The notes beneath the pieces were generated by a model. It saw only the letters and a list, made by a program, of their open reading frames with translations, made no database searches and was not told where the DNA came from. From contig NZ_JAKEEC010000034.1 of the NCBI RefSeq assembly GCF_021483235.1, positions 1 through 33,492 on the forward strand: a stretch of 33,492 nt of DNA, given 5' to 3'. Position 1 is the first letter of the stretch; every line of letters begins with the position of its first letter. Below, in pieces: positions 13,148 through 21,165 of this stretch. Origin of the DNA: Arthrobacter alkaliphilus (GTDB lineage Bacteria > Actinomycetota > Actinomycetes > Actinomycetales > Micrococcaceae). The translations under genes were made by a program, and so were the position numbers.

Positions 13148-15541
13148 CTACTTTCCTAGCCCGGCCCGGCGGAGGGCCTCTGCCATCGCAGTGTTGACCG
13201 GTGCCTTGGGCGCAGCCTTCCCAGGTGCGCCTTTCGAACCTTGTCCGGCCTGTTGGGCCGGGCGACGCTCGCCCTGTTGGGCCGGGCGACGCTCGCCCCG
13301 GTCCCCACCGCGGCCACCGCCCCGCGAACCGGAGCCGCCCGCGGTGCCGGGTTCGTCGTCGAGCCTCAAGGTCAGTGAAATCCGCTTCCGTTCCGGGTCC
13401 GCCTCCAGCACTTTCACGCGCACCACCTGTCCGGATTTCACGATCTCCCGCGGGTCGGACACGAACTTGTTGGACAGCGCGGACACGTGGACCAGCCCGT
13501 CCTGGTGGACCCCGACATCCACGAACGCGCCGAATGCCGCCACGTTGGTGACCGTGCCTTCCAGGATCATGCCGGGCTTGAGGTCGGAGATCTTCTCGAT
13601 GCCCTCGGAGAACGACGCCGCAACGAACGCCGGGCGGGGGTCGCGGCCGGGCTTTTCGAGCTCGGACATGATGTCCCGCACGGTCGGCAAGCCGAAGGTT
13701 CCGTCGACGAACGCCTGCGGATCGAGCGTCGACACTGCAGCGCCCTGCGCCGCGGCGACGATCTTCCGCGCCACTGAATACGCTTCCGGGTGCACACTGG
13801 ACGCGTCCAGCGGCTCCGATCCGCCGGTGATCCGCAGGAAGCCCGCACACTGTTCGAACGCCTTGGCACCCAGTCGCGGCACCTTCTTGAGGTCGGCGCG
13901 CTTGGCGAACGGGCCGTTCTCATTGCGGTAGGCCACGATGTTCTCGCTCAGGAGGGGCCCGACGCCGGCCACGCGGGCCAGCAGCGCGGGCGACGCCGTG
14001 TTCACGTCCACGCCCACCGCGTTTACGCAGTCTTCGACGACGGCGTCCAGCGAGCGGTCCAGCTTCGCGGCGGTGACGTCGTGCTGGTACTGCCCTACGC
14101 CGATCGACTTCGGCTCGATCTTCACAAGTTCCGCCAGCGGGTCCTGCAAACGCCTGGCGATGGACACGGCGCCACGCAGCGACACGTCCATGCCGGGCAG
14201 TTCCGCGGCCGCGAGCGCGGACGCTGAATACACGGATGCGCCGGCCTCCGACACCACCAGTTTCTGCAGCGTCGGGCCACCCGAGGCAGCCACGTTCTTG
14301 ATGAGCTGCACTGCGAGCTTGTCAGTTTCGCGCGACGCCGTACCGTTGCCGATGGCGACGAGTTCGACGCCGTGCTGCCGCGCCAAACGCTCTAGCGTCA
14401 CCAAGGCTTCGTCCCACTTCTTTGCCGGGGCATGCGGATAGACGGTGTCGGTGGCGACGACTTTGCCGGTCCCGTCGACAACGGCCACCTTCACGCCCGT
14501 CCGCAGTCCCGGGTCGAGGCCCAGCGTGGCGCGGTTTCCAGCCGGAGCAGCAAGCAGCACATCACGGAGGTTGGCCGCGAACACGCGCACGGCCTCGTCC
14601 TCCGCCTGCGCAAACATACGCCCACGGAGGTCGTTACCCAGCCGGTCCAGGATCCGGGAGCGCCACGCGATCTGGGCCGTCTGCATCAGCCACGCATCGG
14701 CTGGCCGGCCACGCTCGGCAACCCCGAGGGACTTGGCCACAGCGTTCTCCAGGGCGTCGTCGTCGGCTGGTTCCGCTTCAGCGAGGCCAAGCTCCAGGAC
14801 GCCGTCGTTCTCGCCGCGCAAAAGCGCGAGCACGCGGTGGCCGGGCATACCGGAAGGAGCCTGCGAGAACTCGAAGTAGTCCTTGAACTTCTGCCCCTCG
14901 GCTTCCTGGCCCTTCTTCACCCGCGACACCATCCGGCCCTGCGTCCACAACCGCTCGCGCAAGTCCTCGGCGAGATCGGGGTCCTGCGACACCCGTTCCA
15001 CGAGGATTGAGCGCGCGCCGGCGAGCGCGGCCGCAGCATCCGCGATGCTGTGCTCGGCGTTGAGGTACTTTGCAGCCTCGCGCTCGGGATCGAGTTCCGG
15101 GTTGCCGAGCAGCGCGTCGGCGAGCGGCTCGAGGCCGGCCTCGCGGGCGATCTGCGCCTTCGTGCGGCGCTTGGACTTGAAGGGCAGGTAGATGTCTTCC
15201 AGCCGGGACTTGGTATCCGCGCCGACGACGGCGGCCTCCAGTTCCGGAGTCAGCTTGCCTTGGGCGGCAATCGCCTCAAGGACCGTTCGACGGCGGTCCT
15301 CCAGGTCCCGCAGGTACCGGAGCCGTTCCTCGAGCTCGCGCAACTGGGTGTCATCGAGCGTCCCCGTGACCTCCTTGCGGTACCGGGCGATGAAGGGAAC
15401 GGTGGATCCGCCGTCGAGCAGTTCAACCGCGGCTTTGACCTGCCAGGACTTCACACCGAGCTCTTGGGCGATCAAGGCGTGGATGGCGGCGTCTGCCGAT
15501 TGGGGCTGTGCTGACGGGTGCTGGGGAAGATGGGTCACCAT
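13148..15541 (-). CDS. tex: Tex-family S1 RNA-binding transcription accessory protein
   Basis: The protein has 797 residues. Domain order follows Tex. An N-terminal helical region starts near residue 15 and contains VPFIARYRKEVTGTLDD. A YqgF/RNase-H-like domain lies near the middle (LGLDPGLRTGVKVAVVD). Helix-hairpin-helix motifs follow (VNTASPALLARVAGVGPLL), and an S1 domain lies near the end (GMILEGTVTNVAAFGAFVDV). A Gly/Arg/Gln tail then ends in MAEALRRAGLGK. Tex binds nucleic acid and affects transcription and stress tolerance in several bacteria. No clear ribosome site precedes the ATG. A TATATA -10-like element (minus strand, within 15591-15597) gives a leader of about 45 nt. Confidence 0.93.
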   Translation of the reverse strand: MVTHLPQHPSAQPQSADAAIHALIAQELGVKSWQVKAAVELLDGGSTVPFIARYRKEVTGTLDDTQLRELEERLRYLRDLEDRRRTVLEAIAAQGKLTPELEAAVVGADTKSRLEDIYLPFKSKRRTKAQIAREAGLEPLADALLGNPELDPEREAAKYLNAEHSIADAAAALAGARSILVERVSQDPDLAEDLRERLWTQGRMVSRVKKGQEAEGQKFKDYFEFSQAPSGMPGHRVLALLRGENDGVLELGLAEAEPADDDALENAVAKSLGVAERGRPADAWLMQTAQIAWRSRILDRLGNDLRGRMFAQAEDEAVRVFAANLRDVLLAAPAGNRATLGLDPGLRTGVKVAVVDGTGKVVATDTVYPHAPAKKWDEALVTLERLARQHGVELVAIGNGTASRETDKLAVQLIKNVAASGGPTLQKLVVSEAGASVYSASALAAAELPGMDVSLRGAVSIARRLQDPLAELVKIEPKSIGVGQYQHDVTAAKLDRSLDAVVEDCVNAVGVDVNTASPALLARVAGVGPLLSENIVAYRNENGPFAKRADLKKVPRLGAKAFEQCAGFLRITGGSEPLDASSVHPEAYSVARKIVAAAQGAAVSTLDPQAFVDGTFGLPTVRDIMSELEKPGRDPRPAFVAASFSEGIEKISDLKPGMILEGTVTNVAAFGAFVDVGVHQDGLVHVSALSNKFVSDPREIVKSGQVVRVKVLEADPERKRISLTLRLDDEPGTAGGSGSRGGGRGGDRGERRPAQQGERRPAQQAGQGSKGAPGKAAPKAPVNTAMAEALRRAGLGK
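13249..13296. repeat. 24-bp tandem duplication in the tex tail
   Basis: Two adjacent identical 24-bp units (13249-13272 and 13273-13296) encode the repeated GERRPAQQ of the C-terminal tail. This is an in-frame unit prone to copy-number change. Confidence 0.85.
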
Positions 15542-15590
15542 GACATTTTGCCCTAAGGGCTCGCCGTGGCCGAAGACAGCGCGGGGTTAC

Positions 15591-15630
15591 CTATATACAG
15601 AAGCGCCACGGCCGGCGGGCCGTGACGCTT
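15591..15630 (-). promoter_or_regulatory. CBS-gene 3' hairpin abutting the tex promoter
   Basis: A hairpin at 15601-15630 (AAGCG and CACGGCC arms, a single mismatch, GGCG loop) lies 20 bp past the CBS-gene stop. Immediately beyond it on the minus strand is TATATAG (15591-15597), a likely -10 for tex. One gene's 3' end and the next gene's promoter are packed together. Confidence 0.5.
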
Positions 15631-15649
15631 GATGAGTGCGAAGTTACGG

Positions 15650-16087
15650 TTAGCCCAGGTTGGACATAGGGGTCTTGGCGGAGATGTGCTCCACCAGTTC
15701 GCCCACGCGCTCCTCGGTGTAGTTCCGGGCGATGTCGCCCTGGCTGATAATGCCCACCAACTTGTGGTCGGTGATGACCGGAAGGCGCCGGATCTGGTGC
15801 TTTTCCATCAGGTCGATCGCTGCATCCACGCTGGCATCGGCGTCGATCCAGATCGGCGTGCCCTTGGCCAGCTCGGCCGCGGTCAACCGGTCAGCATCCA
15901 ATCCCTCTGCAACGCACCTGACCACGATGTCGCGGTCAGTGATGAATCCTTTGAGTTTTCCATCGTTGCCGCAGATCGGCAGGGAACCTACATCCAGATC
16001 GCGCATCAGGACAGCCGCGTCACGCAACGACTGTTCTTCCTTGACGCACTGGGCATTCGTGGTCATGAATTCGCGCACAACACTCAT
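15650..16087 (-). CDS. CBS-domain-pair protein
   Basis: The protein has 145 residues from ATG 16087, which has a strong AAGGAGG site 5 nt before it. Longer frames upstream are rejected. Two CBS domains cover nearly the whole chain: the first around VREFMTTNAQCVKEEQSL to GFITDRDIVVR, the second around GTPIWIDADASVDAAIDLM to LVGIISQGDIARNY. Stand-alone CBS pairs bind adenine nucleotides and serve as energy sensors. The partner is unknown. The nearby genes (tex, cytosine deaminase) give no clear hint. Confidence 0.9.
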   Translation of the reverse strand: MSVVREFMTTNAQCVKEEQSLRDAAVLMRDLDVGSLPICGNDGKLKGFITDRDIVVRCVAEGLDADRLTAAELAKGTPIWIDADASVDAAIDLMEKHQIRRLPVITDHKLVGIISQGDIARNYTEERVGELVEHISAKTPMSNLG

Positions 16088-16196
16088 GAGTCCTCCTTGA
16101 TCGATTGGGTATCGACGCGGACCCCTCGGCACCGACGCCGATGCTTTCAGCCTACGCTTGGGGTTGGGCCGTGGCCAGATGCCGTTTCTTGCTCGA

Positions 16197-16652
16197 TTAT
16201 TCGGCGATGTCCTCGGCCCACAGTTCCGGATTCTCTGCCTGGAAGCTGCGCATCATGTCCACGCACCGCTCGTCGTCGAGAACCACTACCTCCACGCCCC
16301 GGGAACGCAACAACTCGAATTCGCCGCCGAAGGTGCGGGCCTCCCCCACCACCACCCGCGGGATTTTGAACTGGATGATGGTGCCCGTGCACATGGCACA
16401 CGGCGCGAGGGTCGTGTACAGGCTGGTGTCCCGGTAGCTCTTCTGCCGGCCGGCTGCACGCAGGGCCGACATTTCCCCATGGGCGATGGGATCGCCGTTC
16501 TGGACACGTTCGTTGTGCCCGCTCGCGATCACCACCCCGTCACGGGCAAGCGCCGCGCCGATGGGAATGCCGCCTTCGCGAAGGCTCTTTTGGGCTGCTT
16601 GGTATGCGGCTTCGAAGGCGGGATCTTGCGAGGGGTGTGTTTCGTTGGCCAT
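16197..16652 (-). CDS. Cytosine deaminase, yeast FCY1-like
   Basis: This small CMP/dCMP-deaminase-fold enzyme has 151 residues. Zinc ligands are His58 in AHGE with catalytic Glu60, and Cys85 and Cys88 in PCAMC. The C-terminus (VVVLDDERCVDMM, then ENPELWAEDI) closely follows yeast cytosine deaminase, including the DDERC motif, which favours cytosine to uracil over guanine deamination. It would serve pyrimidine salvage. The start ATG lacks a clear ribosome site. It is divergent from the large nuclease-helicase across about 90 bp. Confidence 0.88.
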   Translation of the reverse strand: MANETHPSQDPAFEAAYQAAQKSLREGGIPIGAALARDGVVIASGHNERVQNGDPIAHGEMSALRAAGRQKSYRDTSLYTTLAPCAMCTGTIIQFKIPRVVVGEARTFGGEFELLRSRGVEVVVLDDERCVDMMRSFQAENPELWAEDIAE

Positions 16653-16743
16653 GCGTCATTTTTGCACGGGCCATTCTTGTCCGACCCCACTGATAGCTTG
16701 GCTTAATCAGCTCAACCGGACTGGAGCCTCAAAAGGTGGCGGT

Positions 16744-19700
16744 GTGTTTTTTCTCGATTCAGTAGATGCGGGCCAAGCCCAGGATTTGGTCTTCTCCGCC
16801 AGCGACCTCGTCACGGCTGCCACGTGCGAGTACCAGCTGCTCCGAAAGTTGGACGAGAAGCTGGGCCTGTCGCCAAAGCCCGACTTCGGCGTCGACCCCA
16901 TGCTGGAGCGCACCGCGGTACTGGGCGACGTCCACGAGCACAGGGTGCTGGACCGTTTCGTGGCCGAGTTCGGCACCTGGGATCCGCTGGCTCGCCGGGG
17001 CGTGTTCGACGTCGTCCCCGCCGAAGCCATGGACCGCACCACCCTGCAGGCCAAGCATGAGGAATCGATCGAGGCGCTGCGATCCGGTGCGGACGTGGTC
17101 TTCCAAGCCGCGTTCTTCGACGGTCAGTTTCACGGGCGCTCCGATTTCCTGGTCAGGCAGCCGGACGGCAGCTATGCGGTTTACGACACCAAGCTGGCCC
17201 GCCACGCCAAGGTCACCGCGCTGTTGCAACTGGCGGCCTATGGCGATCAGCTATTGAAGGTGGGAATCACCCCGGCCCCGGATCTGACCCTTGTCCTCGG
17301 CGCCACGGTCCAGCGCGACGCCGGCAGTCCGGACGCTGGCTTCGATTACGAACACAGCAACCACCGTCTCGCCGACGTCCTGCCCGTCTTCCGGGAACGC
17401 CGGGACCGCTTCCTCTCCTTGACGGACGCGCACCGTTCACGGCTGGAGCCTGTCGAGTGGGGCGCACCCGGGGTCACGGCATGCGGCCGCTGCGACTACT
17501 GCAAGGAGCAAGTGCTCCTCAACCGGGACCTGCTGATGGTGGCGGGCATGAGGATCACGCGGCGCAAGAAGCTCATGGACAACGGCATCACCACCATTGA
17601 TGCGCTTGCCGCGATGCCCGACGCTCCGGATTCCACCACCCGCCGCTTGCAGGAACAGGCCCGGCTCCAGACCGGAACGGCCACGCCCGACGGCACAGTC
17701 AAGTACACCGACAAGTCCGGCGAGGCCAAGACCATCAGCTATTCCGTGCTGGAGTCCAACTCCCTCGCCCGCCTCCCCCGGCCCGATGCCGGAGACATCT
17801 TCTTCGACTTCGAAGGCGATCCGCTCTGGCAGGACCCGGTGACCGGCCGCTGGGGATTGGAGTACTTGTTCGGGGTCATTGAAAATCCCACCGAACCCGG
17901 CGGAACTCCCGTGTTCAAACCGTTCTGGGCACACTCCCGGGCCGAAGAACGCCAGGCGTTCATCGACTTCCTGGACTACGTGGAAGAACGCCGCATGAAG
18001 TACCCGGACATGCGGATCTACCACTACGCCGCCTACGAGAAGACCGCCCTGAGGAACCTGTCGGTCATCCACACCGTGGGCGAAGCCGCCGTGGACAACC
18101 TCCTCCGCGACGGTGTTCTGGTGGACCTCTACGACACAGTGCGGCACAGCATCCGCATTTCCGAAGATTCGTACAGCATCAAGAAGCTCGAGCCGCTCTA
18201 CATGGGCGAACATCTGCGCTCGGGAGACGTGACCGACGCCGGGGCCTCCGTGGTTGCCTACGCCAACTACTGCACGGCGCGGGATGCCCATCGCGAAGAC
18301 GAAGCAGCTGACATCCTGGCTGGAATCTCCGACTACAACGAATACGACTGCCTCTCCACCTTGAAGTTGCGGAACTGGCTGCTGGGATTGGCGGCCGAAC
18401 GCTTCATTGAACCCGGCCAGGTCGCGCCGTCGGGACCAGACCTGCACAAGGAAACCGAGCCCGCCAAATATGAGGCGGCACCAGAGGAAACAGCCCTCCT
18501 TGACTACCTTGAAGGCTTGTCCGATGATGCGCGACGCTCCGATGACAACAGGGCCGTGGCCTTGGTTGCCGCGGCCGTTGGCTACCACCGCCGGGAAGAC
18601 AAGCAGTATTGGTGGGGCCACTTCGACCGGCTGGACCGTCCCGTGTCCGAGTGGGAGGACACCCGGGACTGCTTCATCGTCGAACGCGGCGAGGTGGTGC
18701 GCGACTGGGGCGTGCTTCCAGGAAAACGCAATCCTTCACGGGATGTGTTGTTCTTCGGCCGCGCAGCCGAAGGATCAGGGTTTGGATCCGGGAAGACCTA
18801 CTTCCGGATGTACGGGCCACCAGTGCCGGAGGCGTTCGACCGGAAGGCCGCCAGCGCCCAAGGCAGGTCCGGAGCCGGCGGGACCCAGATCCTCGAAACC
18901 GGCGGGCAGGACAATTTCGGATACCAGGGCATCGACGATGCTGGCGTCGGGCTAGCTGCCGGCGAAGCCACGGACGCCGTCTTAATCCGGGAAATCCTGC
19001 CCAGCAAAGCGTCCCCGTTCAGCCAGTTGCCCATGGCGCTCACTCCGGATGTCCCCGTCAACACGAAAGGGCAGCGCGCGGCACTCTCGGAGCTTGCCGT
19101 CGAAGTACGTTCCGCTCTGCCGTCCCGGCCAAAGGATCCTGCGCTGGACCTGTTGCGGCGAATCCCGCCTAGGCTGGCCACACTCCCGGAACTGCCCGCC
19201 GTCGGGCCGGGACAGGATGGCTACGCCAATGCCGTGACGGCGGCAGTCAAGGACCTCGACCATTCCTACCTGGCAGTGCAAGGGCCGCCCGGCACGGGGA
19301 AAACCTATGTCGGCTCGCAGGTGGTGGCCCGGCTGGTGGCGGAAGGCTGGAAGGTCGGCGTGGTGGGCCAATCGAACGCCATGATCGAGCACATGCTCTG
19401 CACAGCGATCAAGGCCGGGGTCGATCCGGAACTCGTCGCGAAGGACATGAAGCACGATGGCGACGTGCCGTGGAGCCGCCGCAAGGACAAGGACGTTGAG
19501 CGGCTCCTAACATCCCCGGGCGGCTGCCTCATTGGCGGAACCGCGTGGGTCATGACGGGCAGCTCAGTACCTGCAGGTTCCTTGGACTTGCTGGTGATCG
19601 ACGAGGCGGGACAGTTTTCGCTGGCCAACACCCTGGCCGTGAGCCGGGCAACGAAGAGGCTGCTGCTCCTTGGCGACCCCCAGCAATTGCCGCAAGTCAC

Positions 19701-20478
19701 GCAGGGCAAGCATCCCGAGCCGGTGGACGAATCCGCCCTCGGCTGGTTGGCCGACGGACACCACACCCTGCCCGGGAAGCTTGGCTATTTCCTGGCCACG
19801 TCCTGGCGCATGCACCCCGACTTGTGCGCTGCCGTGTCGGAGCTGTCCTACGACGGCCGGCTGCATTCGGCACCGGCCGCTTTGGCGCGGCGTTTGTCCG
19901 GGGTGCCGGCAGGCATCGAATGCGTCTACGTTCCGCACGCCGGCAACTCCACGCAATCGCCGGAAGAAGCCCGTGAAGTTGTCCGGCAGGTGAGGGCCCA
20001 CCTCGGCCTTGCGTGGCTGGATCCGCGGGAATCGTCCGAAGAACGCCCGCTGCTCGAAGAAGACATCCTCGTGGTGGCGGCGTACAACGCCCAGGTCCAG
20101 CTCATCCAACGCGAACTGAGGGCGGCTGGACACCGAGGTGTGCGGGTGGGGACCGTGGACAAATTCCAAGGCCAGGAAGCTCCCGTGGTGATCGTGTCCA
20201 TGGCGGCGTCCACTGCCGCCGAGGTGCCGCGCGGCATGGAGTTCCTGCTCTCGCGCAACCGGATCAATGTTGCGGTGTCGCGCGGTCAGTGGCGCGCCGT
20301 CGTCGTACGCTCACCGGAGCTGAGCTACTACCTGCCCATCAAGCCCGAGGGGCTGGAACAGCTGGGCGCCTTCGTGGGATTGTGCCAACGGGCCAACTCC
20401 AGCGCTTCATCCGACCCGAGCGCCTCGTCCAGCCCCAGCGCTTCATCCAGTACAGCCCCGAAATTCGCGGGGTCGTGA
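16744..20478 (+). CDS. TM0106-family RecB-like nuclease / DEDDy exonuclease / SF1 helicase fusion
   Basis: The protein has 1244 residues from GTG 16744, which has AAAAGG 7 nt upstream; a longer frame to 16486 overlaps the divergent deaminase and is rejected. Domain 1 (about 15-260) is a RecB-type PD-(D/E)XK nuclease: GRSDF (Asp134), DTK (Asp148, Lys150), QLAAY (Gln162, Tyr166). It has four cysteines (Cys28, Cys247, Cys250, Cys253) spaced like the 4Fe-4S cluster of Cas4 and AddB nucleases. Domain 2 (about 350-545) is RNase-H-like with FFDFEGDP (Asp355, Glu357) and YNEYD (Tyr531, Asp535). Domain 3 is an SF1 helicase with Walker A GPPGTGKT (847-854), DEAG (953-956), LLGDPQQLP, TVDKFQGQE and NVAVSRG. 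The tail is Ser/Ala repeats. A DNA repair or end-processing role is likely. Confidence 0.9.
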   Translation: MFFLDSVDAGQAQDLVFSASDLVTAATCEYQLLRKLDEKLGLSPKPDFGVDPMLERTAVLGDVHEHRVLDRFVAEFGTWDPLARRGVFDVVPAEAMDRTTLQAKHEESIEALRSGADVVFQAAFFDGQFHGRSDFLVRQPDGSYAVYDTKLARHAKVTALLQLAAYGDQLLKVGITPAPDLTLVLGATVQRDAGSPDAGFDYEHSNHRLADVLPVFRERRDRFLSLTDAHRSRLEPVEWGAPGVTACGRCDYCKEQVLLNRDLLMVAGMRITRRKKLMDNGITTIDALAAMPDAPDSTTRRLQEQARLQTGTATPDGTVKYTDKSGEAKTISYSVLESNSLARLPRPDAGDIFFDFEGDPLWQDPVTGRWGLEYLFGVIENPTEPGGTPVFKPFWAHSRAEERQAFIDFLDYVEERRMKYPDMRIYHYAAYEKTALRNLSVIHTVGEAAVDNLLRDGVLVDLYDTVRHSIRISEDSYSIKKLEPLYMGEHLRSGDVTDAGASVVAYANYCTARDAHREDEAADILAGISDYNEYDCLSTLKLRNWLLGLAAERFIEPGQVAPSGPDLHKETEPAKYEAAPEETALLDYLEGLSDDARRSDDNRAVALVAAAVGYHRREDKQYWWGHFDRLDRPVSEWEDTRDCFIVERGEVVRDWGVLPGKRNPSRDVLFFGRAAEGSGFGSGKTYFRMYGPPVPEAFDRKAASAQGRSGAGGTQILETGGQDNFGYQGIDDAGVGLAAGEATDAVLIREILPSKASPFSQLPMALTPDVPVNTKGQRAALSELAVEVRSALPSRPKDPALDLLRRIPPRLATLPELPAVGPGQDGYANAVTAAVKDLDHSYLAVQGPPGTGKTYVGSQVVARLVAEGWKVGVVGQSNAMIEHMLCTAIKAGVDPELVAKDMKHDGDVPWSRRKDKDVERLLTSPGGCLIGGTAWVMTGSSVPAGSLDLLVIDEAGQFSLANTLAVSRATKRLLLLGDPQQLPQVTQGKHPEPVDESALGWLADGHHTLPGKLGYFLATSWRMHPDLCAAVSELSYDGRLHSAPAALARRLSGVPAGIECVYVPHAGNSTQSPEEAREVVRQVRAHLGLAWLDPRESSEERPLLEEDILVVAAYNAQVQLIQRELRAAGHRGVRVGTVDKFQGQEAPVVIVSMAASTAAEVPRGMEFLLSRNRINVAVSRGQWRAVVVRSPELSYYLPIKPEGLEQLGAFVGLCQRANSSASSDPSASSSPSASSSTAPKFAGS

Positions 20479-21164
20479 GCGAAGCGGCCCAGGAAAAGCC
20501 CGGACACTCCCCGAAGCTCAGGCAGGAGCCCCGGCTTGGCTGAGCCGCCGTAAATGATCGGCAACGCGGCCAGGCCGTGCTCGCCGAGCAGCAAGCGCAA
20601 CTGATCGACGACGTCGGACACGTACTCTGCGTTGGCGGGCTCCGCTGCGCCGATGGCCCAGACGGGCTCGTACGCAATGACCAGCCGTGCCTCCGTCGCC
20701 CAGTTGTCCCGGACGGCAGCGGCGATCTGGGCAAGCACGAACGATGCCGCCACTTCAGGATCGCCGCGGGTAACTTCGCCGACGCATAGGAGCGGCGTCA
20801 GCCCGACGTCGAGGGCTGCTTGGACTTTCAACGCCACCACGGCGTCGTCCTCGGCAAAGTGCCTGCGCCGTTCCGCGTGCCCTATCTCAACGAGCCGCAC
20901 GCCGAGCTCCCCCAGCAACGACGGGGACACTTCCCCCGTCCATGGACCGTCGGCCCAGCCACAATTCTGTGCGCCGAGGATCAGCGGAGAGCCTTCCAGT
21001 ATCCGGGCGGCCTCCGGCAACAGCGGGAACGAGGGGATGACGAACGGGACAACCCGCCCGGCCGCAAGGGCCGGACGGGCGTCCACTTCACTTCGGAGTC
21101 GTTCCAGCCACGACAAGCTCTGCCGGTAGCCCATGTACATCTTGGTGCTGACTCCGATGTACAC
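20328..21164 (-). CDS. lerI: Triose-phosphate-isomerase-like enzyme, probable L-erythrulose-1-phosphate isomerase
   Basis: The protein has 278 residues from GTG 21164, 1 nt after the permease stop. The TIM-barrel catalytic set is present: Lys8 in VSTKMY, His96 in EIGHAERR and Glu166 in AYEPVWAIG, plus the phosphate loop IIYGGSAKPG. The Asn-x-Lys of true TPI is Ser-x-Lys here, and the enzyme sits in a sugar operon with RpiB-like and DhaK-like genes. That matches EryH/LerI-type isomerases, which turn L-erythrulose 1-phosphate into D-erythrulose 4-phosphate, better than glycolytic TpiA. The natural end is near GAVLDEAL. About 35 extra residues come from a repeat and from reading antisense to the helicase gene, overlapping it by 151 bp. 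Exact specificity is inferred. Confidence 0.8.
   Translation of the reverse strand: MYIGVSTKMYMGYRQSLSWLERLRSEVDARPALAAGRVVPFVIPSFPLLPEAARILEGSPLILGAQNCGWADGPWTGEVSPSLLGELGVRLVEIGHAERRRHFAEDDAVVALKVQAALDVGLTPLLCVGEVTRGDPEVAASFVLAQIAAAVRDNWATEARLVIAYEPVWAIGAAEPANAEYVSDVVDQLRLLLGEHGLAALPIIYGGSAKPGLLPELRGVSGLFLGRFAHDPANFGAVLDEALGLDEALGSDEALELARWHNPTKAPSCSSPSGLMGR
20401..20454. repeat. Three 18-bp tandem repeats shared by two convergent overlapping genes
   Basis: Units at 20401-20418, 20419-20436 and 20437-20454 are near-identical, each starting AGCGC and containing TCATCC or TCGTCC. On plus they encode Ser/Ala/Pro repeats at the helicase end. On minus they encode repeats of DEALGL or DEALGS at the isomerase end. 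Confidence 0.85.
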
Positions 21165-21165
21165 G

